DNA from: CAYWTX01 sp964461295
Lineage (GTDB): Bacteria; Planctomycetota; Phycisphaerae; SM23-33
Reading direction: 5' to 3'
Length of the DNA: 9,386 bases
NCBI GenBank assembly: GCA_964461295.1
Contig: CAYWTX010000175.1
Span: forward strand, 1 to 9,386
In this document: positions 1 to 6,047 of the stretch, piece by piece
Layout of the letters: the number at the start of each line of letters is the position of its first letter
Numbering within the stretch: the stretch's first letter is position 1
Position numbers and translations under genes: made by a program
The notes under the pieces: generated by a model
Told to the model about the DNA's origin: nothing
The model's input: only the letters and a program-made list of their open reading frames with translations
The model's database searches: none

Positions 1-624
1 GCAGTCGTCGCCGGCCTGGATGGTGCAATCGCTGATGCGAACGTTGCGGCAGTGGTCGGGGTCGATGCCGTCGCAGTTGGGCACGCGCAGGTCGTTCAGA
101 ATGCGGATGCCGTGGATCAGCACGTCTTCGCAGTTGGTGAGGTTCATCGCCCAGTTGGCCGAGTCGCGCAGCGTGATGTCGCGAAACGTCAGGCCGCGGA
201 TGTCGGCCAGGCGGAACATGTGCGGGCGCGAGCGGGCGCCGCTGTAGATGTACGGCATGTTGGGCGAGTCGGGCAACATGAACTGCACGCCCCGGCCATC
301 GATGACGCCGCCGCCGGTGACGGACACGCCCTCGCCGCCGTCGCAGACGATCCACGCCGGGCCGGCGCCGGGCCGGTTGGGAAACGCCAGGGCCGTGTAG
401 TCCTCGCCGCGCGTCGAGGCCACCAGCGCCGCCCCGCCTTCCACGTGCAACTCCACGTGGCCGCGAAGAGCGAACGTGCCGGCCAGGAACGTCTTGCCGC
501 CCCGAAGAATCACCCTGCCGCCGCCGGCGGCGGCGCAGGCGTCGACGGCCTTCTGGATCGCCGCCGTGTCCATCGTCTTGCCGTCGCCGACAGCCCCGAA
601 CTCGGTCGCGTCGTACAGTGCCAT
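1..624 (-). CDS. GH28-family beta-helix glycoside hydrolase (polygalacturonase-like), N-terminal part, runs off window
   Basis: The frame is open from an ATG at 624 to the window edge, giving 208 residues of a longer protein. It starts MALYDATEFGAVGDG, the usual beginning of pectate-lyase/GH28 right-handed beta-helix proteins. A D-T-A-A-I-Q-K-A segment and many short V/I-x-G-G turns follow. Residues 184-189 read NCDGID, a variant of the GH28 NTD motif, and GDD is at 205-207. In this family these aspartates are the catalytic acid/base set; the later G-H-G and R-I-K motifs would lie beyond the edge. There is no signal peptide, so the protein is probably cytoplasmic or exported in an unrecognised way. 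The start is supported by AAAGGA 9 bases upstream. It lies 166 bp downstream of the FNT gene on the same strand. The likely substrate is a galacturonide or rhamnogalacturonan fragment, but GH28 also covers other activities, so the substrate is inference. Confidence 0.88.
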   Translation of the reverse strand, partial: MALYDATEFGAVGDGKTMDTAAIQKAVDACAAAGGGRVILRGGKTFLAGTFALRGHVELHVEGGAALVASTRGEDYTALAFPNRPGAGPAWIVCDGGEGVSVTGGGVIDGRGVQFMLPDSPNMPYIYSGARSRPHMFRLADIRGLTFRDITLRDSANWAMNLTNCEDVLIHGIRILNDLRVPNCDGIDPDHCRNVRISDCTIQAGDDC

Positions 625-790
625 GGCTGTGGGTCCTTTCGGTGAGCGTGAGAGCTTGTCCGCCTCGCCGCCGAAGGTCAAGGGCAAAGGTGCATGGAGC
701 GACCGCGAACGCCGAGATCCCGCTCGGTTCCTCCGTCCCCGGCCTCGAAGCTGCAACCGGAATGCCGCGGGCCCCCAAGTTCCCGCCGGT

Positions 791-1696
791 TCACCTCACC
801 ACGTCCCGATACCGCGGCGTGCGGCGGCAGTAGATGAACCAGAACACCAGGCCCACGCACACGGCCCCGCCGAAGATGTTGCCGATCGTCACCGGCAGCA
901 GGTTGTTCCACAGGAAGTTGGCCCACGTCAGGTTGGCCGGCGCGGGCAGCGCGCCCTGGCCCTTGATGAACAGGCCCATCGGCCCGAAGTACATGTTCGC
1001 CACGCAGTGCTCGAAGCCGCACGTCACGAACGCCGTGATCGGGAACAGAATGGCCAGGATCTTGTCCGTCGTCGAGCGGGCGGAGTAGCACATCCACACG
1101 GCCAGGCACACCAGCACATTGCACAGCACGCCGCGGAGCAGCGCCTCGTTGAACGTCTGCTCGCAACGCGACAGCGCCGCGCTGACGGCGTTGAGGCCCA
1201 GTTCGCCCTTGCAGAACCCGGGCGCACCCGACTGCCACACCAGCCATGCAAGCCCGGTTGCGCCGATGAAGTTCCCGATGTAGACGAGCACCCAGTTGCG
1301 CACCAGCCAGCGCACGCCCACCTTGCGCGACGCCACCGCCATGACGATGAGGTTGTTGCCCGTGAACAGCTCCGCCCCCGCCACCACGCACAGGATCAGG
1401 CCCAGGCAGAACGCCACGCCACCCGCCACCCGCGCCAGCCCGTACGGCAGGAGCTTGCTCGCCTCGGTCGTCACGGCCGTGCAGAAGCACGCCCCGAACC
1501 CGATGAACACGCCGGCGAGGATGCTCAGCAGCAGCGTGCTCAGCACGTCCATCTGCACCTTCCTGATGCCGACGTTCATCGCCGCCGCCGCCATGTCAGG
1601 CGGCGGGAGCATGTCGAACCGGAACGCCGGTTTCGACGCCTGGCCCGCCCGGGCGGGCTTCCTGTCCAACGTCGTTTTGTCTGCCAGTTGCGTCAT
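791..1696 (-). CDS. Formate/nitrite transporter (FNT) family channel
   Basis: This is a 301-residue membrane protein of the FocA/NirC/FdhC family, which are pentameric channels for formate, nitrite or hydrosulfide across the inner membrane. Both FNT signatures are visible. VVAGAELFTG at 104-113 fits signature 1 and GVLCNVLVCLA at 189-199 fits signature 2. FEHCVANMYF around H230 carries the pore histidine of the family (as in FocA GFEH), and PVTIGNIFGG is at 268-277. About six hydrophobic segments lie between residues 50 and 290. I chose the ATG at 1696 because GGGAG sits 4-5 bases before it; an in-frame ATG at 1774 would add 26 charged, non-conserved residues. The N-terminus is longer than usual (about 45 residues before the first helix). 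It is divergent from the Gfo/Idh/MocA gene. Formate export during fermentation is my preferred role; nitrite or hydrosulfide transport cannot be excluded. Confidence 0.93.
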   Translation of the reverse strand: MTQLADKTTLDRKPARAGQASKPAFRFDMLPPPDMAAAAMNVGIRKVQMDVLSTLLLSILAGVFIGFGACFCTAVTTEASKLLPYGLARVAGGVAFCLGLILCVVAGAELFTGNNLIVMAVASRKVGVRWLVRNWVLVYIGNFIGATGLAWLVWQSGAPGFCKGELGLNAVSAALSRCEQTFNEALLRGVLCNVLVCLAVWMCYSARSTTDKILAILFPITAFVTCGFEHCVANMYFGPMGLFIKGQGALPAPANLTWANFLWNNLLPVTIGNIFGGAVCVGLVFWFIYCRRTPRYRDVVR

Positions 1697-1788
1697 GGTT
1701 CTCCCACGGGTGCGCTGTCGGCAAGTCCGCCGATCGAAGACCGCCTGCCGATTCGAGCAACGACCTTTTGCCATCCGGGCGGCAAACA

Positions 1789-1817
1789 GTCAAGACTTCC
1801 GATGTCAAGACTTCCGA
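1789..1817. repeat. Tandem 14-bp direct repeat (two copies, period 15)
   Basis: GTCAAGACTTCCGA occurs exactly at 1789-1802 and again at 1804-1817, separated by one base. A degenerate relative, GTGAAGACATCCGTT, is at 1845-1859 and another at 1982-1996. The exact pair lies about 95-120 bp upstream of the transporter start. Spacing of one and a half helical turns would put two bound proteins on different faces of the DNA. Read on the minus strand, each copy contains TTGAC. It may be a regulator site or a chance duplication; nothing in the window identifies a regulator. Confidence 0.6.
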
Positions 1818-1865
1818 CACGCAACCGCGGCGCGCGCGTTCAATGTGAAGACATCCGTTAGGCGC

Positions 1866-1977
1866 CGTCACGAAATAACTTGTTCACGTTTCCCAGGTGG
1901 CACAGGTCTCCGACCTGTGCTGCACAGCTTGGAGAGCTGTGCCACCAAGACTGGCTTGCTCAGGTTATTTCGTGACG
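1866..1977. repeat. Palindromic MITE/REP-like element with 17-bp terminal inverted repeats
   Basis: The ends 1866-1882 and 1961-1977 are inverted copies matching at 16 of 17 bases (CGTCACGAAATAACTTG against the complement of the right end). Inside, 1900-1907 pairs with 1913-1920 and 1922-1929 pairs with 1935-1942, giving two 8-bp hairpins with 5-base loops. The loops contain CUCC and GGAG, which are complementary. Alternatively 1896-1905 (GGTGGCACAG) pairs with 1937-1946 to close one long stem. The element is non-coding. An 11/12 direct repeat flanks it (1848-1859 and 1985-1996). From memory, GTGGCACAG-type palindromes are scattered through planctomycete-like genomes; I could not check this. 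Candidate roles are a non-autonomous transposable element, a REP-like repeat, or a transcript structure ahead of the oxidoreductase gene. Confidence 0.8.
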
Positions 1978-2018
1978 AACCCTTAAGGCATCCGTTCCGT
2001 CTTTGCAGAGGACTTTCC

Positions 2019-3281
2019 ATGCTTCGTACACGAACCGTCTCACGCAGGAGTTTCCTTCGCGGCACCGCCGGCGCCGCGGCCGCCGGCTTGGCCATGCCGC
2101 ACGTCATCACCTCCTCGGCGCTGGGCGGGCCGGGCAAGGCGCCGGCCAGCGAGCGGATCGTCATGGGCGCCATCGGCATCGGCAGCATGGGCACCGGCGA
2201 CCTGCGCGGGTTCCTCGGCTTTGCCGAGGTGCAGATGGTGGCCGTGTGCGACGTGGTGAAGGAGCACCGCGAGCGGGCCAAGGGCCTCGTCGATGCCCGC
2301 AACCGCAACGGCGACTGCAAGAGCACGGACGACTTCCGCGAGATAGTGACCCGCGACGACATCGACGCGGTGATGATCGCCACGCCCGACCATTGGCACG
2401 CGATTCCCAGCATCTGGGCCTGCCGGCACCGCAAGGACGTCTACTGCCAGAAGCCCCTCTCGCTGACGATTCGCGAAGGCCGGGCCATGGCCGACGCCGT
2501 CCGCCGCTACGACCGCGTGTTCTCCTGCGGCAGCCAGCGCGTTCGCGGCGACTACGGCGGCCTGGCCGATTACGTCGACTCCGGCGCCATCGGGCAGGTT
2601 CGCGAGATCTACGTCGGCATCGGCGGGCCGTCGCGGCCCTGCGACCTCGGCGGCGAAGGGGCCGTGCCGCCCGGAATGAACTGGGACTTGTGGCTGGGCC
2701 CCGCGCCCTGGGCGCCCTACCATCCGTTCCGTTGCAGTTCGGCCCACGAACTGGGCGGCCGCGGCTGGCGAACCTGGCAGGACTACAGCGGCGGCATGAT
2801 GACCGACTGGGGCGGGCACAAGTTCGGCGGCGCCATGTACGCCGCCAGGCTGGAGGATACCGGCCCGGCCGAGATCATCCCGCCCGACGGCAAGGCCGTG
2901 ACGCTGCTGACGTACGTGTTCGCCAACGGCGTGCGGATCTACCGCGGCGGGCGCGACCTGGAGTTCAAAGGCACGCTCGGCGATGCCCCGGCGCCCAAAG
3001 GGGCATCCCGCGGCCGCGAGGCCGCCCAGCGCGGCTCGCTGCGGCAGTACAGGGGCCAAGGCGGCATTCACGGCGACTTCATCGAGTGCGTCAAGACGCG
3101 CCGGCGATGCTTCCAGGACGTGGAATACGCCCACCGCACGGCCACGGTCTGCCACCTGGGCAACATCGCCTACCAACTGAAGCGCCCGCTGAAGTGGGAT
3201 CCGGTGAAGGAGGAGTTCCCCGGCGACGCGGAAGCCAACCTGCTGCTGGACCGCCCCCGCCGCGAACCGTGGACGCTGTGA
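2019..3281 (+). CDS. Tat-exported Gfo/Idh/MocA-family oxidoreductase
   Basis: This 420-residue protein begins with a twin-arginine signal: SRRSFLRG at 8-15, then a long alanine/glycine hydrophobic stretch to about residue 30. It is predicted to be exported folded with its NAD(P) cofactor. The Rossmann loop GIGSMGTG is at 53-60. ATPDHWHA at 121-128 is typical of the family. The usual catalytic EKP motif reads QKP at 144-146, keeping Lys145. DWGGH at 263-267 supplies the Asp and His of the D-x-x-x-H active-site pair. The C-terminal part (HRTATVCHLGNIAYQLKRPLKWD) matches the planctomycete/verrucomicrobial branch that ends near EPW. The ATG at 2019 was chosen for AGAGGA upstream and the correct signal-peptide register. 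The frame is open upstream to 1296, but that part overlaps the FNT gene and is not coding. The substrate is likely a sugar or inositol, not determined. Confidence 0.93.
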   Translation: MLRTRTVSRRSFLRGTAGAAAAGLAMPHVITSSALGGPGKAPASERIVMGAIGIGSMGTGDLRGFLGFAEVQMVAVCDVVKEHRERAKGLVDARNRNGDCKSTDDFREIVTRDDIDAVMIATPDHWHAIPSIWACRHRKDVYCQKPLSLTIREGRAMADAVRRYDRVFSCGSQRVRGDYGGLADYVDSGAIGQVREIYVGIGGPSRPCDLGGEGAVPPGMNWDLWLGPAPWAPYHPFRCSSAHELGGRGWRTWQDYSGGMMTDWGGHKFGGAMYAARLEDTGPAEIIPPDGKAVTLLTYVFANGVRIYRGGRDLEFKGTLGDAPAPKGASRGREAAQRGSLRQYRGQGGIHGDFIECVKTRRRCFQDVEYAHRTATVCHLGNIAYQLKRPLKWDPVKEEFPGDAEANLLLDRPRREPWTL

Positions 3282-3308
3282 GGAGCCAACCGGCCTGCCG
3301 AAGGCTCC
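3282..3308 (+). terminator. Possible hairpin terminator after the oxidoreductase gene
   Basis: GGAGCC (3282-3287), starting right after the stop codon, pairs with GGCTCC (3303-3308). A short inner CGG/CCG stem (3291-3293 with 3298-3300) sits between them. There is no T-run after it, so intrinsic termination is doubtful. The rest of the gap to 3469 holds no gene. Confidence 0.25.
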
Positions 3309-3452
3309 GCCCTCGCCGTCGCCGCGGGCCCCAACACGCTCGGCGGCGGCCCCTCCCATGCCGGATGCGGATCGCTTGACGGCGGCGGGCGGGCGGCGCT
3401 GACGTGCTTCGACGCCGCGACGGGCAGGAAGTGGACGGTTCGCGGGCGAGCA

Positions 3453-3463
3453 TATGCTATATT
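3453..3463 (+). promoter_or_regulatory. Candidate -10 region placing transcription start at or near the J-protein ATG
   Basis: CATATGCTATATT at 3451-3463 is an AT-rich patch in very GC-rich surroundings. TATATT at 3458-3463 ends 6 bases before the ATG at 3470, so a normal -10 to +1 distance would start the mRNA at about the first base of the start codon. TATGCT at 3453-3458 is an alternative that would leave a leader of only a few bases. TGGACG at 3432-3437 is a weak -35 match, with a 15-base spacer to TATGCT or a 20-base spacer to TATATT. There is no Shine-Dalgarno before this ATG, which fits a leaderless message. Confidence 0.4.
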
Positions 3464-3469
3464 CCCTCC

Positions 3470-4147
3470 ATGCCGTCGAAGGACCCATATGAAGTACTGG
3501 GCGTTCCGCGCAACGCCAAGGGCGAGGACATCCGCAAGGCGTTCCGCAAAGCTGCGCTGAAGTACCATCCCGACAGCACCCGGGAAGCCCCCGATGTCGC
3601 CGAGACCAAGATCAAGGAGTTGATCTACGCCTACCAGTTGGCGATAGCGGCGCTGGCGGCGGGGCCGGGCACGGCGGCCGCGGCCGCGACGAGCAGAACC
3701 TACTCGCCGAGCGACTTCGCGCGACACGGCTACCAGACGGCGGCGTCCTCGGCGACGAGAATCCCGATGACGCCCGACGAGATCGAGCAGGAACTGGCCT
3801 CGCTGTGGTCCAAGCACAAGTCGGCCACGCGGAACGAACCGCTCTGGTTCGCCCTCTTCTGGGTGGTGGCCGTGCTGGTGGGGATCGCCGTCGGCATCTA
3901 CACGGGCTTCCGCATGATGCCCCACGGCGAGGAAGCCGAGGGCACTCCGCCCAGCACCTGGCACGTCGTGCTCATGATCGCCCTGGCCGAGGCGATCTAC
4001 GCCGCCCTTGCCTTCGCGGCCGGGTACCTCATCCTCCTCACGCGCAGACTGGTGAAGCTGACGGTCCAGTACGCGGCGAGGCGGTGGATGGCCCTGCCGG
4101 CGCCGAGGGACCAGAACCCGCGGGAGCGGGAAGAGAACGTGCGGTGA
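3470..4147 (+). CDS. Membrane-anchored J-domain (DnaJ-like) protein
   Basis: The protein has 225 residues. The N-terminal J domain spans about 4-62: DPYEVLGVPRNAKGEDIRKA, then helix II ending in KYH and the invariant HPD at 33-35, and a helix III/IV stretch KIKELIYAYQLA. HPD is what stimulates the ATPase of an Hsp70 partner. An Ala/Gly linker follows (61-75), then a polar stretch, and two hydrophobic segments at about 125-147 and 164-191, so it sits in the membrane with the J domain in the cytoplasm. There is no G/F region, zinc centre or substrate-binding domain, so it is not DnaJ itself but a specialised co-chaperone recruiting DnaK to the membrane. The start at 3470 is preferred over 3404 because the J-domain begins at once and a promoter-like patch lies directly upstream. 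Client unknown. The stop lies 29 bp before the next gene, which probably shares its transcript. Confidence 0.87.
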   Translation: MPSKDPYEVLGVPRNAKGEDIRKAFRKAALKYHPDSTREAPDVAETKIKELIYAYQLAIAALAAGPGTAAAAATSRTYSPSDFARHGYQTAASSATRIPMTPDEIEQELASLWSKHKSATRNEPLWFALFWVVAVLVGIAVGIYTGFRMMPHGEEAEGTPPSTWHVVLMIALAEAIYAALAFAAGYLILLTRRLVKLTVQYAARRWMALPAPRDQNPREREENVR

Positions 4148-4176
4148 CGAACCCGCCAGCCGCAACAGGAGCAGAC

Positions 4177-5277
4177 ATGACGCAGCCTGACGACCGCTAC
4201 CGGGCATTCATGGGCATGGCCCCCAAGCGCATCCCGCACTGGGAGCATTGGTCCTGCCCGGACGCCGAAACGTACATCACCGGCATCGACTACTACGACC
4301 ATCCGCGTCTGTGCCGCCAGAAGCTGCTGGAGATGTACCCGCAGCTCAAGGACTCCCTCGGCGTGCCGAAGAATGACACGCCCAAGCCGCGCCCGCGCCT
4401 GAGCAACGACGGCCAGAGCTCCGACTCCGAAAAGCATTCCGTTCGCTGGGGCGACGGCGAGACGTGGACGTTCGAGCATGGCGAGAAGTTCTTCAAGTCG
4501 GCCGAGGACGTGCTGAATTTCTCGCCGCTGGAGCACGCGGCCGAGTTCAAGCACTGGCCCGTCGTGTCCTGCCACGATTTCTCGAGCGAGGAACTGCTCT
4601 ACCAGGACTGGCGGAAGAACTACCCGCCCGAGTGGACGAAGGCCCCGGAGGGATCTTCCGCGAACGTCGGGTTCTACAACACGATGTTCATGTGGCCGCT
4701 GCTGTGCTTCGGGTGGGAGCTGTTCATGGAGACCTGCCTGGAGCCGGGATTCGAGCGAATCATGGACGAGTTCGCCGAGATCAACCGGCGGGTGTTCCGG
4801 GCGTTCGCTCGCCTGCCGGTGAACTTCGTGGTCTGCCACGACGACATCGTGAACACGCGCGGGCCGATCTGCTCGCCGAAGTGGATGCGCAAGTACATCT
4901 TCCCGCGGTACGAGGAGTTCTGGGGGATCGTGAAGGCGGCCGGCAAGGAAGTGCTGTTCATGGTCGACGGGCGCATCAACGACTACGCCGACGACGTGCT
5001 CGCCTGCGGGGCACGCGGGTTCATCACGGAACCCTACACCGACTTCAAGGCCATCGCCCGCAAGCACAAGGACGTCTTCCTGGCCGGCGAGGGCGACAAC
5101 CGCGTGCTGACGCACAATCGGCCGGAGGGGATCCGCGCGATGGTGGAGAGCATGGTCGAGACGTCGAAGATGACGGGCGGCTACATGATGTGCATCGGCA
5201 ACCACATCCCGTGGGACATTCCGCCGGCGGCGGTGAAGCTGTACCTGGACCTGTGCGCGGAACTGGGGGACAGGTAG
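4177..5277 (+). CDS. Uroporphyrinogen decarboxylase (URO-D)-fold protein, divergent
   Basis: This 366-residue soluble protein is assigned to the HemE/cobamide methyltransferase superfamily. RYRAFMGMAPKRIPHWEHW at the start resembles the family's N-terminal R-x-x-x-x-P segment. VVCHDDIVNTRGPICSP at 218-234 corresponds to the region before the invariant 'sP..f..f..P' helix (KWMRKYIFPRYEEF). DGRINDYADDVLACGARGFITE at 264-285 fits the 'GAD' strand. GNHIPWDIPP at 341-350 matches the C-terminal 'G.GI..D.P' motif; His343 may correspond to the HemE active-site histidine. The zinc-thiol ligand pattern of MtaA/MtbA methyltransferases is not evident. It is unlikely to be true HemE, as the N-terminal substrate-binding arginines are not preserved in the usual setting. 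AGGAG 5 bases before the ATG fixes the start; the frame is open upstream to 3805 only as a shadow of the J gene. A GTGGC/GCCAC stem at 5285-5303 follows the TAG stop, without a T-run. Confidence 0.75.
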   Translation: MTQPDDRYRAFMGMAPKRIPHWEHWSCPDAETYITGIDYYDHPRLCRQKLLEMYPQLKDSLGVPKNDTPKPRPRLSNDGQSSDSEKHSVRWGDGETWTFEHGEKFFKSAEDVLNFSPLEHAAEFKHWPVVSCHDFSSEELLYQDWRKNYPPEWTKAPEGSSANVGFYNTMFMWPLLCFGWELFMETCLEPGFERIMDEFAEINRRVFRAFARLPVNFVVCHDDIVNTRGPICSPKWMRKYIFPRYEEFWGIVKAAGKEVLFMVDGRINDYADDVLACGARGFITEPYTDFKAIARKHKDVFLAGEGDNRVLTHNRPEGIRAMVESMVETSKMTGGYMMCIGNHIPWDIPPAAVKLYLDLCAELGDR

Positions 5278-5347
5278 CGGCGCTGTGGCGTCGAAACTGC
5301 CACGATTGCGGATCACCTCCTGCTGTGGGTAGCATACGGGGGAGAGG

Positions 5348-5842
5348 TTGAAGCTGACTGTGAAACGTAGCGTTTAGATCGAGACCACGATTCCAGGCTA
5401 CCTGACCGCCAAGCCCAGCAGGGACATCATTCGCGCCGCTCGCCAGGAACTTACGCGGGAATGGTGGGAGGTGCGACGGAGCGACTTTGAGTTGTTTGCG
5501 TCCGAACTGGTACGGGAAGAAGCTGCCAAGGGTGATAGTACGGCTGCCGCAAGACGTCTGGAGGCATTGCAGGGCATTCCGCTGCTGGACGTGACGGAGG
5601 AGGCGACTGAACTGGCGGGCAGACTCATGGAGCTTGGCGTTTCCCCAGCGAAGGCGGCTGATGACGCGGGCCACTTGGCGACCGCGACAGTGCATGGCAT
5701 GGAGTTTCTTCTGACGTGGAACTGCCGACATTTGGCGAATGCAGAGATTGCTGAGGTGATTGCGTTCTTCCTCCGAGAGGGAGGTTACGAACCCCCTGTT
5801 ATCTGCACCCCGGAAGAATTGGTGGGAGCGAATTATGTCTGA
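5348..5842 (+). pseudogene. PIN-domain (VapC-like) toxin gene with an in-frame TAG near its start
   Basis: Read from TTG at 5348, the frame gives LKLTVKRSV, then TAG at 5375-5377, then IETTIPGYLTAKPSRD and a complete PIN domain to 5842 (165 codons in all). Relatives recalled from this toxin family read VYIETTIPSYL, so TAG replaces the tyrosine codon TAC/TAT by one base change. The acidic set is otherwise kept: E12 of IETT, E53/E57/E58 in SELVREE, D105/D106 in AADDAGHLA and N125 of TWNCRH. These residues form the metal-dependent RNase site in PIN toxins. The next in-frame start, GTG 5471, would yield 123 residues lacking the first strand and its catalytic acid, so that product should be inactive. 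GTG 5360 is another possible original start. The C-terminus PPVICTPEELVG is typical. It overlaps the antitoxin gene by 8 bp. The block is AT-richer than its neighbours. Readthrough or a sequencing error are alternatives. Confidence 0.8.
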
Positions 5843-6008
5843 AGACGACCTTATGAAGGAAATCTGGCGGATCAAGGATGAGAATGCTGCCAAGTACGAT
5901 TTCGACGTCCGACGTATGATGCGCTCGCTTAGAGAGAGGCAATCGGAGGGAGGTTGCAGGGCCGTTTCGCGGCCTAGCCGGAAGCCGGTTCTGATGAAGC
6001 GGAAGTGA
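5835..6008 (+). CDS. Small antitoxin of the PIN-toxin module
   Basis: This is a 57-residue protein whose ATG at 5835 overlaps the last 8 bases of the toxin frame; GGGAG at 5824-5828 lies 6 bases upstream. MKEIWRIKDENAAKYDFDVRRMMRSL matches the pattern 'I.RIRD.hAa.fnyDl..i...L' that I recall for the small partners of this PIN family. The C-terminus is basic (RPSRKPVLMKRK). Toxin-first order with overlapping stop and start supports translational coupling. It has no recognisable DNA-binding domain, so it may act by binding the toxin only. GC is low for the window: 32 of 60 bases in 5881-5940 against 38 of 60 in 8221-8280. With the toxin frame broken, this gene would have no intact local partner. 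A GGCCG/CGGCC hairpin (5960-5974) lies inside its 3' half. Confidence 0.72.
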   Translation: MSEDDLMKEIWRIKDENAAKYDFDVRRMMRSLRERQSEGGCRAVSRPSRKPVLMKRK

Positions 6009-6047
6009 CCATGGCCCCTCGAAGGCACTTGGAGTTTGCGACCCAAG

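Larger units (their letters stand above)
1697..2018. other. Divergent intergenic control region, no gene
   Basis: These 322 bp separate the start codons of two divergent genes, and no ORF with coding character is present. Next to the transporter, a 14-bp sequence is repeated at a 15-bp step (1789-1817), with a looser copy at 1845-1859. Each of the two exact copies puts a TTGAC string on the minus strand, which could serve as -35 elements for the transporter. I see no good -10 at 17 bp (TTGCCG), so no promoter is called. A nested palindromic element fills 1866-1977. From 1978 to 2018 there is the leader of the plus-strand gene, with AGAGGA about 7 bases before its ATG. Confidence 0.7.

Noticed and set aside
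1697..1774. Longer transporter starting at ATG 1774
   Set aside because: The extra 26 residues are Arg-rich and unlike FNT N-termini, and the ATG at 1696 has GGGAG right before it.
476..1861. A 461-codon plus-strand frame over the transporter and the GH28 start
   Set aside because: It is His/Arg/Ala/Pro-rich shadow sequence opposite two genes with diagnostic motifs.
2040..3488. A 482-codon open frame on the minus strand across the oxidoreductase gene
   Set aside because: It is a shadow of the Gfo/Idh/MocA gene, has low-complexity composition and lacks any motif.
3805..4176. Upstream extension of the URO-D frame
   Set aside because: It overlaps the J-domain gene in another frame, and the ATG at 4177 has an ideal AGGAG and matches the family start.
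5375..5377. Genome-wide reassignment of TAG to tyrosine or another residue
   Set aside because: The URO-D gene ends naturally with TAG at 5275-5277 at the expected C-terminus, so TAG acts as a stop here.
5471..5842. Shorter intact toxin starting at GTG 5471
   Set aside because: It would lack the first PIN strand and its catalytic acid, and no good ribosome binding site spacing marks it as the original start.
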